A stretch of 5,794 bases of DNA from Bacillota bacterium (GCA_029961005.1 JASBVW010000103.1:1-5794), one strand, 5' to 3'; counted from the first letter of the stretch, positions 1-5,753 are shown. The notes: generated by a model not told the origin, from the sequence alone. Translations and numbers: made by a program.

Positions 1-344
1 GGCGCAAAGCACGCCGGCCCTTCGTCGCCCTTGAAGCCGCGCCCCGGCTCCCGCAGCCCGGGGAGCGCGGCGTCGCTGGTGATCGCCAGCTGGCGCCGGT
101 TGAACCGGCCGGCCGGCACCACGTAGCTGTGCTCCACCATCACCAGGGCCACGCCGCCCTCGGCCCGCTGCACGTAATGATCGATCAGTGCGGGGGTAAC
201 CAAACCCTCCTCCGTGGCCTGGTTGTTGGCCATGGGGGGCATGACGATGCGATTCTTCAGCCGCAATCCTTTGACTTCTAGCGGATCAAATAACCCGGGC
301 ATGAACTCGCTCACCTCGCCAGAATTATCGCTCACTTCTCTCAT
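1..344 (-). CDS. Old Yellow Enzyme-family NADH:flavin oxidoreductase, N-terminal part (cut by window edge)
   Basis: The first 114 codons are present; the gene continues past base 1. The protein reads ...PGLFDPLEVKGLRLKNRIVMPPM..., the usual opening of the FMN-binding TIM barrel of the OYE/2,4-dienoyl-CoA reductase family: LFDPL-x-(V/I)-(K/R)-x-L, then NR-(I/F)-V-M-x-P-M on the first strand at residues 31-38. It is followed by T-x-x-L-I-x-H-Y-x-x-R-A-x-G-G and an E-H-S-Y-V-V-P-x-G-R block. Members are cytoplasmic flavoenzymes that reduce activated C=C bonds, often with an added 4Fe-4S and FAD domain; that part is outside the window, so substrate and subfamily stay open. Two starts are possible. 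ATG at 344 overlaps the methyltransferase stop (ATGA) and has GGAG five bases upstream. ATG at 302 gives MPGLFDPL and has GAGGTG nine bases upstream. I chose 344 because of the coupling; the extra 14 residues are not family sequence. Confidence 0.85.
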   Translation of the reverse strand, partial: MREVSDNSGEVSEFMPGLFDPLEVKGLRLKNRIVMPPMANNQATEEGLVTPALIDHYVQRAEGGVALVMVEHSYVVPAGRFNRRQLAITSDAALPGLREPGRGFKGDEGPACFA

Positions 345-1147
345 TTATACTCCGGCCCGGCCGGGTCCACCACCGGCGCCTCTTGCTTTGCGCCCTTCGG
401 TTCCTCCGGTTTCTTCCGCGCCACCACCACTATGGCCGGGGCTTCCTCATCGTGAGGCCGGCGGTCGAAGTCCCCGTAGAGCTCCAGCTCCCCAAAGCCC
501 TTCTCCGCCAGCCAGGCCGTGAGCTCCGCCGCCCGTACCGGCCGCAGCAGGGTGCGGGCAGTGTAGTCCAGCGGCGGCTCCGGCGGGCGGTCGACCCTGA
601 GGCGGGTGCGAAAGTAAATGGTTCCGGGCAGGTAGCCGGGGTCGTAGTAGCGCTCAAAGATCAGCCCCTCCCGTTCGATGGTGGGCAAGGTGCGGATGCC
701 CTGGCTCAATATCCGGTCGAAGTTGACCACCTGCAGGATAAAGAGGCCGCCCGGCCGCAGGATGAAGTGCACCCGCTCAAAAAAGGTCTCGATCTCCCCT
801 TTCTCGGTCAGGTGAGCCAGCGAATTGCCCAGGCAGAGGACGGCGTGGAAGGGCCCCGGAAAATACCGGGGGACCTGCCGCATGTCGCCCACTCGCACCT
901 CCACCTGGACCGCCGCCGCCCGCGCCTTCTCCTCCACTTGCTGCGCCATCTCCCAAGCGAAGTCCAGGGCGGAGACCTTTAACCCCCAGGTGGCCAGCTC
1001 CACGGCGTACCGCCCGGTGCCGCAGGCCACATCCAGGACCTTGCGCACCCGGTGACCGGTCAGCACCTCCCGGAGAAAGGCCAAGGCCTGAGGGGAGGGC
1101 GGGAAGATTTCATCGTAATAGCGGCTCAAGACCGAGTAAAAACCCAC
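341..1147 (-). CDS. class I SAM-dependent methyltransferase
   Basis: A protein of about 268 residues with a complete Rossmann-type methyltransferase core. Motif I is VLDVACGTGRY (residues 37-47), the SAM-binding glycine loop. The acidic end of strand 2 is ALDFA (D62), GDMRQV at 87-92 is the adenine-side motif, FHAVLCLGNSLAHL at 100-113 is motif IV, and LRPGGLFILQVVNFD at 130-144 is post-motif II. The C-terminal 120 residues are a beta-rich cap and a charged Pro/Lys/Glu tail. The substrate cannot be read from sequence; the type is common among small-molecule methyltransferases. Start choice: GTG at 1147 has a G-rich Shine-Dalgarno (GAGAGGGGG) seven bases upstream, and the next residues GFYSVLSRYYDEIF are the usual N-terminus of such proteins. 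An upstream in-frame ATG at 1207 would add 20 low-complexity residues, but its GGAG abuts the ATG and is too close to function. The stop overlaps the ATG of the flavin oxidoreductase by four bases, so the two genes probably form an operon. Confidence 0.88.
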   Translation of the reverse strand: MGFYSVLSRYYDEIFPPSPQALAFLREVLTGHRVRKVLDVACGTGRYAVELATWGLKVSALDFAWEMAQQVEEKARAAAVQVEVRVGDMRQVPRYFPGPFHAVLCLGNSLAHLTEKGEIETFFERVHFILRPGGLFILQVVNFDRILSQGIRTLPTIEREGLIFERYYDPGYLPGTIYFRTRLRVDRPPEPPLDYTARTLLRPVRAAELTAWLAEKGFGELELYGDFDRRPHDEEAPAIVVVARKKPEEPKGAKQEAPVVDPAGPEYK

Positions 1148-1294
1148 GCACCTGCCCCCTCTCTCCTCTTCATTTCCACACCGCCCCCCGCTTTCCTTGT
1201 TCTTCATCTCCAGGCAGGGATCAGGGCAAAGGCCTAGAATCCGTATAAGGTAGTTCTCACAAGGGCCCCAAATTCTCTGTAAGGAGGAACGATC
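1148..1294. promoter_or_regulatory. divergent intergenic region with candidate shared -10 element
   Basis: This 147-base spacer separates the methyltransferase (minus) from the barrel gene (plus) and should hold both promoters. On + there is TATAAG at 1244-1249, 5 of 6 with the sigma-A -10 consensus, which would start transcription about 39 bases before the GTG; no good -35 lies 16-18 bases upstream. On the minus strand, overlapping bases read TATACG, with TTGGGG 18 bases upstream as a poor -35. Neither promoter is convincing alone. If the methyltransferase actually starts at 1207, the spacer shrinks to 87 bases. Confidence 0.25.
1281..1287 (+). promoter_or_regulatory. Shine-Dalgarno site of the barrel gene
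   Basis: AAGGAGG lies seven bases before GTG at 1295, a perfect anti-16S match at ideal spacing. It fixes a GTG start for a protein whose first residues would otherwise be uncertain. Confidence 0.85.
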
Positions 1295-2659
1295 GTGCCC
1301 CGTCCATCTTTATTCCCTTGCCCGCAGCGCGCATCCAGGCGCGCCTCCCGGCGCTCGGCCAGGCTTGCAGCTTGGTGGCTCTGCTGGCTTTTATTTATTG
1401 GTATTGCGGCGGGCCGAGATTTGGTACAGGCCGAGGTCAGGGTGCAGGCGCGCAGCTCCACTCTTTGGGGGTACAATCCCCTGGACGGGTGGTACCTGGG
1501 CCTGGGGGCCACGCTCCAAGACCTGGGAGTGAAGAACAACGCCTTCGACCTCATGACCAAATACGGCTTCTCAAGCCAAAAAACCCGCTACTTGCTCCGC
1601 TACACCCACCACGTGGGAAACTGGTGCCTCTCCGCCCAGCATTGGCAGATGGTCACCTTCGCCGGCGTCTACGCCGAGGGGACGGAGTCGGGCCTGCCGA
1701 GCTACCCGCTCTGGGAACTGGAGACCGGGGCCAGCGCCTGGGCGCGTTACCGCTGGGGCGAACACCACCTGGTGGAACTCTCCCTCTCCACCGTCGACTT
1801 TGCACCCGCCGTTTACGGCGGTTCCCTTCCGTTTGTCGCCGGCCGCTCCGACGGGGCCACCTTGAAATGGGTAGCCTCTTACCCCGGCTTTTACAGCGCC
1901 CTCTCCTGGCACCGGGACTTTCCGGGCGGGGGGGACTACGATTATCAGCGCTCCCTGGGGCGGGTGATCAAAGTCTTCCCGGAGGGGCACAACCGGTTTT
2001 TTACCCTCTACGCTTCGGCGGGGGCCATCTCGGGCCGCTATCCTCTCCAGCAGGCCTTCTTTTTGGGGGACAGCCGGCTCAACCTGGATGAACACTTCTG
2101 GGATAAACTGGCGGGCGCGGTGAACAACCTGGGGCTAGGAAAGGAAGTCCCCCTGGTGGGGGATTACCTGCGGGGCTATCCTGACGGCTTCCTCCGCGGA
2201 GATCGGATGTACCTGCTGACCGTCGAGCAATCGACTCAGCTCTGGCCGCCGGCGGGGCGCTTCCACCCCTTCCCCGTGGCGGCGGAGGTGCTCTCCTTCC
2301 TTGACTTGGGCAATGCCTGGTATGAAGGGCAGGGGAGCGGGGAACCCAAGGTAGCGGCCGGGCTGGGCTTCCGCCTGCACCTCAATCCGAAGCAAACCTT
2401 CCCACCCCTTCCTCAGGGCGAGGAAGCGCCGGGGTTTCCTCCGGAGACCAAACAGCAGCCTATTATTACCATCCAGGCCGACCGCCCCGCGGAACCCCCT
2501 GTGGAGCCTCTCCCCCCGGACGAGGCCGAGCAGCCCGACCCCCTTGCCGCCGAACTGCCCAACCTGGGCTTTTTGCTCTCGGCGGACCTGGCTCGGGGCC
2601 TTTCCCCGGGCGGGGTTTGGCGGCTGGGGCTCTCGCTGGGCATCTCCACCCGTTTTTAA
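1295..2659 (+). CDS. secreted outer-membrane beta-barrel protein, Omp85/surface-antigen-like without POTRA domains
   Basis: 454 residues. The N-terminus is a long Arg-rich n-region (1-23), a hydrophobic core (24-40, LAAWWLCWLLFIGIAAG) and a plausible signal peptidase site after VQA (residue 46). The mature part alternates aromatic and small residues in short Gly/Asp/Asn-bounded strands, has no other membrane helix, and ends in Phe (LGISTRF), as many outer-membrane barrels do. YNPLDGWYLGLG (60-71) resembles the first strand of Omp85-type barrels. YLRGYPDGFLRGDRMYLLTVE (291-311) resembles the RGY-x-x-G-x-x-x-G-x-R strand-turn block, and SFLDLGNAWY (334-343) followed by AAGLGFRLHL (355-364) matches the late strands of the bacterial surface antigen family. 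Mature length of about 408 suits roughly 16 strands, and no POTRA repeats precede it. A Pro/acid-rich insert occupies 369-422. The role could be membrane insertion or secretion; family membership is inferred from motifs and could instead be another porin-like barrel. It stands alone on its strand. Confidence 0.65.
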   Translation: MPRPSLFPCPQRASRRASRRSARLAAWWLCWLLFIGIAAGRDLVQAEVRVQARSSTLWGYNPLDGWYLGLGATLQDLGVKNNAFDLMTKYGFSSQKTRYLLRYTHHVGNWCLSAQHWQMVTFAGVYAEGTESGLPSYPLWELETGASAWARYRWGEHHLVELSLSTVDFAPAVYGGSLPFVAGRSDGATLKWVASYPGFYSALSWHRDFPGGGDYDYQRSLGRVIKVFPEGHNRFFTLYASAGAISGRYPLQQAFFLGDSRLNLDEHFWDKLAGAVNNLGLGKEVPLVGDYLRGYPDGFLRGDRMYLLTVEQSTQLWPPAGRFHPFPVAAEVLSFLDLGNAWYEGQGSGEPKVAAGLGFRLHLNPKQTFPPLPQGEEAPGFPPETKQQPIITIQADRPAEPPVEPLPPDEAEQPDPLAAELPNLGFLLSADLARGLSPGGVWRLGLSLGISTRF

Positions 2660-3981
2660 CCGGCCTGGCCGGCACCGGACGGCCCCATCCGCTGGAGGTA
2701 AAGGTACGCCTCCCAAAGGATCTGCCGGGAACCGTATCCTCCCGCCTTGGTGACCACCGGCACGCCGTGGAAGCGCCCCCCGCGGATGCGCCCGACCGGC
2801 ACCCCGGGAGCCACCTCTCCTACCAGGTCCAGGCCGGAGGCGCCCAAAAGCTGCAGGACCCCGCGGGCGATGTCGCTGCCTGTAAAGATAAACCCGCCGG
2901 TGCGGCTGGGCACCGCCACGGCGAGCAGGATCTCCGCCAGCGTCCCGGTGACGATGCGGTTCAACTTCTCACCCCATAGCCCCAGGCGCTCGGCCGCCTG
3001 CTTTTCCGCCAGTGCCGCCTCCGGGCTCTCCGCCGTGCGCAGCAGGATGTCGCGGCCCTCAGCCATGGCCCGCGAGATCTCCGCCACCACCCGCTGCCGC
3101 TCGTTCTGCCGGCTCCCTTGATCGCGGATCACCTCCTCCACCCGCAGGCCGATGACGGCCAGGCCCGCCTGTTGCTGGAGCTCCTCCATCTGCTCAAAGG
3201 CCGCCGGGTTGAAACTCCCCACCACCGCCACGAGTAGGCGGCCGGGTCCGCGCCCCTCCCGCCGGCGCTCCTGTTCCATCAGGTAGCGCGCATAGGCCTG
3301 GGCCAGGGCAGAAGAGCCGCAGAGCATGGGAGCGGCCGGCAGGTCACAGGCCGCCGCCACGATCGCCTCCAGGTCCTTGAGGGAACAGGCGTCCACCACC
3401 ACGATATCCGCCCCCGCCTGCCGCGCCTCGGCCAGCTGGATCTTCAGGTGAGCAGGTCCCATCAGGACAGACTGCAGCCCCACAAAGCCCACCCCCAGCT
3501 CGGTCTGGGAGCGGACCAGCTCCACCACCGAGGGCTGCTTGACCGGAGAGGTAGGATCCTGCCCCACCGCCGTCCGGTGCACCGGTATGCCGTCCACCAG
3601 GAGGTAACCGCCCACCACCACCCGCTTCTGGGCAGGCAGAGCCGGGCAGAGCACCGCCCCCGAGAGGCCGGCCGCGGTCAGGAGAGCCTCTACCTCCTGT
3701 CCCACGTTCCCCCGCATGGTGGCATCGATCAGTTTAAAGATCCAGGTTACACTCTGCCCGCGCAGGTATTCACCCAGCGCTCGCAGGCGCTGGATGGAGT
3801 CAGAGGGGGTATCGCCCCGCGTGCCGGTGCAGATTACCACTACCCCGCCCTCGCTCCCGGCTACCGCCGGGTGGACGCTGTCCAAAGTCATAAAACTCCG
3901 CAACCCCGCCTGCTGGAATTGCACCGCCGCCTCCGCCGCCCCCGTCAAGTCGTCTGCCACCACCACCAGCCGCACCGCCAA
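2656..3981 (-). CDS. four-carbon acid sugar kinase family protein (DUF1537, YgbK/OtnK/DtnK-like)
   Basis: 441 residues, normal full length for the family. Known members use ATP to phosphorylate four-carbon sugar acids such as threonate, erythronate or 3-oxo-tetronate. N-terminal substrate domain: VVVADDLTGAAEAAVQF (6-22) carries the family hallmark ADDLTGA; K-L-I-D-A-T-M-R-G-N (83-92) corresponds to the usual K-K-x-D-S-T-L-R-G-N; CPALPAQKR...G..VDG.PVHRT (112-137) and CGSSALAQA (221-229) are also typical. C-terminal nucleotide domain: VVGSFNP (253-259), FTGSDIARGVLQLLG (366-380), APGVPVGRI (391-399) and VTKAGGYGS (410-418). The start is TTG at 3981 with AAGGGGGG eight bases upstream; no ATG/GTG/TTG lies between it and an upstream in-frame stop, and GTG two codons later is the only close alternative. 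It has its own promoter at 4041-4069. The usual partners (PdxA-like or tetronate dehydrogenase, aldolase) are absent here, so the substrate is unknown. Confidence 0.9.
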   Translation of the reverse strand: MAVRLVVVADDLTGAAEAAVQFQQAGLRSFMTLDSVHPAVAGSEGGVVVICTGTRGDTPSDSIQRLRALGEYLRGQSVTWIFKLIDATMRGNVGQEVEALLTAAGLSGAVLCPALPAQKRVVVGGYLLVDGIPVHRTAVGQDPTSPVKQPSVVELVRSQTELGVGFVGLQSVLMGPAHLKIQLAEARQAGADIVVVDACSLKDLEAIVAAACDLPAAPMLCGSSALAQAYARYLMEQERRREGRGPGRLLVAVVGSFNPAAFEQMEELQQQAGLAVIGLRVEEVIRDQGSRQNERQRVVAEISRAMAEGRDILLRTAESPEAALAEKQAAERLGLWGEKLNRIVTGTLAEILLAVAVPSRTGGFIFTGSDIARGVLQLLGASGLDLVGEVAPGVPVGRIRGGRFHGVPVVTKAGGYGSRQILWEAYLYLQRMGPSGAGQAG

Positions 3982-4028
3982 GTTTGCTTCCCCCCTTGTC
4001 CTTCTCGCCTTGCTGGCCGATCGGACGG

Positions 4029-4054
4029 TTCCCTCCTTAAATTATCGGAGGGGA
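4029..4054. repeat. inverted repeat flanking the kinase -10 element
   Basis: TTCCCTCC at 4029-4036 and GGAGGGGA at 4047-4054 are inverted copies matching at 7 of 8 positions, ten bases apart. The spacer holds the -10 hexamer GATAAT (minus strand). The position fits a repressor operator, but the arms are purine/pyrimidine tracts and could be coincidental. Confidence 0.35.
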
Positions 4055-4069
4055 GGGCCGGAGACTCAA
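4041..4069 (-). promoter_or_regulatory. sigma-A promoter of the sugar-acid kinase gene
   Basis: On the minus strand, TTGAGT (4069-4064, 4 of 6) and GATAAT (4046-4041, 5 of 6) are separated by exactly 17 bases. This is the best housekeeping promoter in the window. It predicts a transcript start near 4034 and a leader of about 52 bases before the TTG start at 3981. An AAGGAGG at 4038-4032 falls at the predicted start point and has no start codon behind it, so it is not the ribosome site used by the kinase. Confidence 0.65.
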
Positions 4070-4077
4070 ATCTGCAG

Positions 4078-4107
4078 CCCTCCCCTACTCACCCTGCCCT
4101 CTCCCCC
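4078..4107 (-). other. potential G-quadruplex upstream of the kinase promoter
   Basis: The minus strand carries five guanine runs of 5, 3, 3, 4 and 3, separated by loops of 3, 2, 6 and 1 bases, which satisfies the canonical four-tract G3+N1-7 rule. It ends nine bases upstream of the -35 element, in the 163-base spacer (3982-4144) between the holin-like gene and the kinase. The rest of that spacer is purine-rich on the minus strand and contains no gene. Confidence 0.5.
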
Positions 4108-4144
4108 GGTCTCTGCTCTCCAGGCCCTTCTCGACCGCCGCTCT

Positions 4145-4570
4145 TTACTCCCCGGGGGGTTCAGGCGGCGGGCCGGCCGGCGCTTCCCCCCGCGGGGGCG
4201 TGGTTGGCCGCTCCTCCGGCGGTGCAACTGGCGGAGCCCCTCCAGGCGCTCCTCCCGGAGGCTGTGCAGGTGGTTTTTCGGGTGGCTCCGCCGGCGGTGC
4301 GCACTCTTCGTCTTTTTTGAAGCGCCAGCGGGCGATGCCTACGGAGGCCTTCCCCACCTGGATCAGCCCCAGAGCCGACAGGGCGATGACGATGCCGTGG
4401 AGGGCTGCTGTCCAGAGGTTCTGGCCCCCGGTCATCAGGGCGTTGAGTACATTGAGAAGGATACCCAGCCCAATGCCGAGGAAGGGGGCGATCTCCTTGG
4501 CCACCCCTCGCTGCTCCGCCCAGGTCACCACCGCCACCACGATGGCACCTATTACTCCTGAACTGAACAC
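4145..4570 (-). CDS. small holin-like membrane protein with proline-rich C-terminal tail
   Basis: 141 residues. Three hydrophobic segments are visible at about 4-17, 28-46 and 53-72. The third, in HGIVIALSALGLIQVGK, resembles the G-I-x-x-G-L-S-A-x-G-L-Y-x-x-x-K end of small phage holins of Gram-positive bacteria. A basic stretch (ARWRFKK, 80-86) follows, which by the positive-inside rule puts the C-terminus in the cytoplasm. Residues 91-141 are low complexity: 22 of 51 are proline, with Gly, Ala and Glu. The start is GTG at 4570 with GAGAGGGGGG seven bases upstream. A TATAGT on the minus strand about 40 bases upstream could be a -10 box but lacks a -35. No endolysin or other phage gene is nearby, so a lysis role is not supported; it could equally be a spore, secretion or envelope protein. 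Confidence is high for a membrane protein, low for the holin label. Confidence 0.7.
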   Translation of the reverse strand: MFSSGVIGAIVVAVVTWAEQRGVAKEIAPFLGIGLGILLNVLNALMTGGQNLWTAALHGIVIALSALGLIQVGKASVGIARWRFKKDEECAPPAEPPEKPPAQPPGGAPGGAPPVAPPEERPTTPPRGEAPAGPPPEPPGE

Positions 4571-4661
4571 CCCTTTTCCCCCCTCTCACCCAAGAAGCTA
4601 CTATACAGCCTATGCGCGGATCCCGGTCGGGTGAACGTCTTTCCTGGGTGAAAGGGGCACT

Positions 4662-4676
4662 GGCTCTTCCCGAGCC
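4662..4676. repeat. small stem-loop next to the long hairpin
   Basis: GGCTC, a five-base loop and GAGCC form a perfect 5-bp stem. It abuts the long hairpin, sharing base 4676, and lies on its downstream side in the direction of rubrerythrin transcription. Confidence 0.4.
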
Positions 4677-4717
4677 TAGGGCAGGGCCTCCCTTCCGGCG
4701 GGAGGACCCTGCCCTAG
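4676..4717 (-). terminator. long stem-loop downstream of rubrerythrin, possible terminator
   Basis: CTAGGGCAGGG (4676-4686) pairs perfectly with CCCTGCCCTAG (4707-4717), and CCTCCC (4687-4692) pairs with GGGAGG (4700-4705). The result is a 17-bp GC-rich stem with one bulged base (4706) and a seven-base loop. It begins 17 bases after the rubrerythrin stop and is the dominant feature of the 163-base spacer 4571-4733. No U-tract follows on either strand, so it is not a textbook intrinsic terminator; it may block read-through, protect the 3' end, or act in both directions. Confidence 0.5.
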
Positions 4718-4733
4718 ACGCCTTGCGGCTGCA

Positions 4734-5267
4734 CTAGTAATTCTCGCACAAAAGCTCAAAGTAGCTCCGCGCGTAGCCGCAGGACGGGCAGACCTGCGGG
4801 GCCTCGGGGCCCTCGTGGACGTACCCGCAGTTGCGGCAGTGCCAGCGCACATTCCCTTCCCGGCGGAAGACCCGGCCCTGCCGAATGTTCTCCAGCAGCG
4901 CCCGGTAGCGCCGCTCGTGAAACTCCTCCACCTCCGCGATCTCTTTCAGGGCGTTCGCGATCTCGGTGAAGCCCTCTTGGCGCGCCGTGGCTTCAAACTC
5001 CTTGTACATGGTGGTCCACTCGTAGTGCTCGCCTTCGATGGCCGTCTGGAGGTTGGCCTGGGTGTCCTTGATCCCGCCCAAGAACTTCAGCAGCCGCTCG
5101 GCGTGGGCCCGTTCGTTATCGGCGGTCTCCAAAAAGAGGCCGGCGATCTGCTGGTACCCCTCGGCCGCCGCCACCGCGGCAAAGAAGGTGTAGCGGTTGC
5201 GGGCCTGGGACTCGCCGGCAAAGGCCGCCAGGAGGTTCTTTTCGGTTTGGCTTCCCTTGAGGTCCAC
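4734..5267 (-). CDS. rbr: rubrerythrin
   Basis: 177 residues, close to the classical rubrerythrin. It is a cytoplasmic diiron protein that reduces hydrogen peroxide to water in anaerobes, taking electrons through its rubredoxin-like domain. The ferritin-like four-helix domain (1-133) has all expected iron ligands by alignment to the Desulfovibrio protein from memory: E19 in FAGES, E52 and H55 in DNERAHA, E80 and E83 in GEHYE, E114 and H117 in EEFH. The C-terminal domain has C144-x2-C147 and C160-x2-C163 in the order CRNCGY...CPSCGY, the Fe(Cys)4 rubredoxin site. C174 is an extra cysteine near the end. The start is GTG at 5267 with AAGGAGG eleven bases upstream, a long but workable spacing; no other in-frame start lies between. 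The PIN gene ends 39 bases upstream and a long hairpin follows. An AT-rich leader suggests independent, possibly peroxide-responsive, control. Confidence 0.96.
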   Translation of the reverse strand: MDLKGSQTEKNLLAAFAGESQARNRYTFFAAVAAAEGYQQIAGLFLETADNERAHAERLLKFLGGIKDTQANLQTAIEGEHYEWTTMYKEFEATARQEGFTEIANALKEIAEVEEFHERRYRALLENIRQGRVFRREGNVRWHCRNCGYVHEGPEAPQVCPSCGYARSYFELLCENY

Positions 5268-5291
5268 GGTTTCTTCACCCTCCTTTTTTGG

Positions 5292-5306
5292 TTATCATTC
5301 TTATTT
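5292..5306. promoter_or_regulatory. candidate PerR-like box before rubrerythrin
   Basis: TTATCATTCTTATTT matches the 7-1-7 PerR consensus TTATAATnATTATAA at 10 of 14 positions, inside a short AT-rich island in otherwise GC-rich DNA. It lies just upstream of the rubrerythrin ribosome site. TTGCGT and AAGAAT, 17 bases apart on the minus strand, could form a weak promoter overlapping it. Dyad symmetry is poor, so this is tentative. Confidence 0.25.
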
Positions 5307-5753
5307 TTACCCTTCCTGGACGCAAAATCCTCCTGCAGAAGGCCCTGTAAGGGGAGCGCGGGTCAGACAGTGGAACCCTTGTTCGGCAAAGTCCTGATCA
5401 AAGGTGAAGACCTCCTTGATCCCCAGCCGGCGCATAACCTCAAAACTCACGCAGTCTACCAGACTGAGGCTGCGCCGGTTGGCCGTCACCAGGGCATGGG
5501 CTCCACATAAGTGGACCGCTTCACTCACCCACTCCACTTTGAGCAGGGGAACGATATCGGCGTGGAAGACCTGCACCGCCTCCATGCCCAGCCTGCGCTG
5601 GAGCAGGGCGTAGGTCTCCACCAGAACGTAATTGCTCGCCACCAGGGTGGCCCCGGAGGTTAAGAGCGCCGTCCAGACCTCCTTGGCCAGCAGGTGGTAC
5701 TCGTCGGCGGCGTCGAGCACCGCCAAAAGAGCCGAAGTGTCTAAATAAACCAT
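5307..5753 (-). CDS. PIN-domain ribonuclease, VapC-type toxin candidate
   Basis: 148 residues from the ATG. PIN domains are metal-dependent RNases, and small stand-alone ones are mostly toxins of VapBC systems. The four acidic active-site residues are in place: D5 in VYLDTSALL, E46 in NYVLVETYALL, D100 in SLSLVDCVSF and D119 in FTFDQDF. The last 18 residues (from LTRAPLTG) lie beyond the usual PIN fold and look unstructured. Start: ATG at 5753 has AGGG six bases upstream; GTG immediately before it (5756) is also in frame. The ATG overlaps the stop of the upstream reading frame as TGATG, so translation is probably coupled, as in toxin-antitoxin pairs. Rubrerythrin follows after 39 bases and may receive read-through. 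A non-toxin PIN nuclease is possible because the partner is almost entirely outside the window. Confidence 0.85.
   Translation of the reverse strand: MVYLDTSALLAVLDAADEYHLLAKEVWTALLTSGATLVASNYVLVETYALLQRRLGMEAVQVFHADIVPLLKVEWVSEAVHLCGAHALVTANRRSLSLVDCVSFEVMRRLGIKEVFTFDQDFAEQGFHCLTRAPLTGPSAGGFCVQEG

Noticed and set aside
1..60. Possible frameshift in the oxidoreductase, because GLREPGRGF looked unlike the family
   Set aside because: The same frame continues as KGDEGPACFA, which fits the next strand of the family, so the frame is intact.
383..982. Long + strand reading frame of about 199 codons opposite the methyltransferase
   Set aside because: It is Arg/Pro/Leu-rich antisense to a well-supported enzyme with conserved motifs; typical of GC-rich shadow frames.
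1318..2091. Second + strand frame inside the barrel gene
   Set aside because: It lacks a signal and motifs, is Arg/Gly/Pro-rich, and is out of frame with a gene that has a perfect ribosome site.
2660..2684. CCGGCC/GGCCGG palindrome and small GGCCG hairpin after the barrel stop
   Set aside because: The stem is short, no T-run follows, and it lies inside the kinase coding region, so I do not call a terminator.
3448..4561. Two long + strand frames opposite the kinase and the holin-like gene
   Set aside because: Composition is random His/Arg/Pro-rich, with no motif or ribosome site; the minus-strand genes are clearly real.
4571..4587. G-runs in the holin-like ribosome site considered as a second G-quadruplex
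   Set aside because: Only three separable G-tracts are present, so the four-tract rule is not met.
4161..4589. Alternative minus-strand frame overlapping the holin-like gene
   Set aside because: It encodes Arg/Gly-rich sequence without hydrophobic segments, while the chosen frame gives three clean membrane helices.
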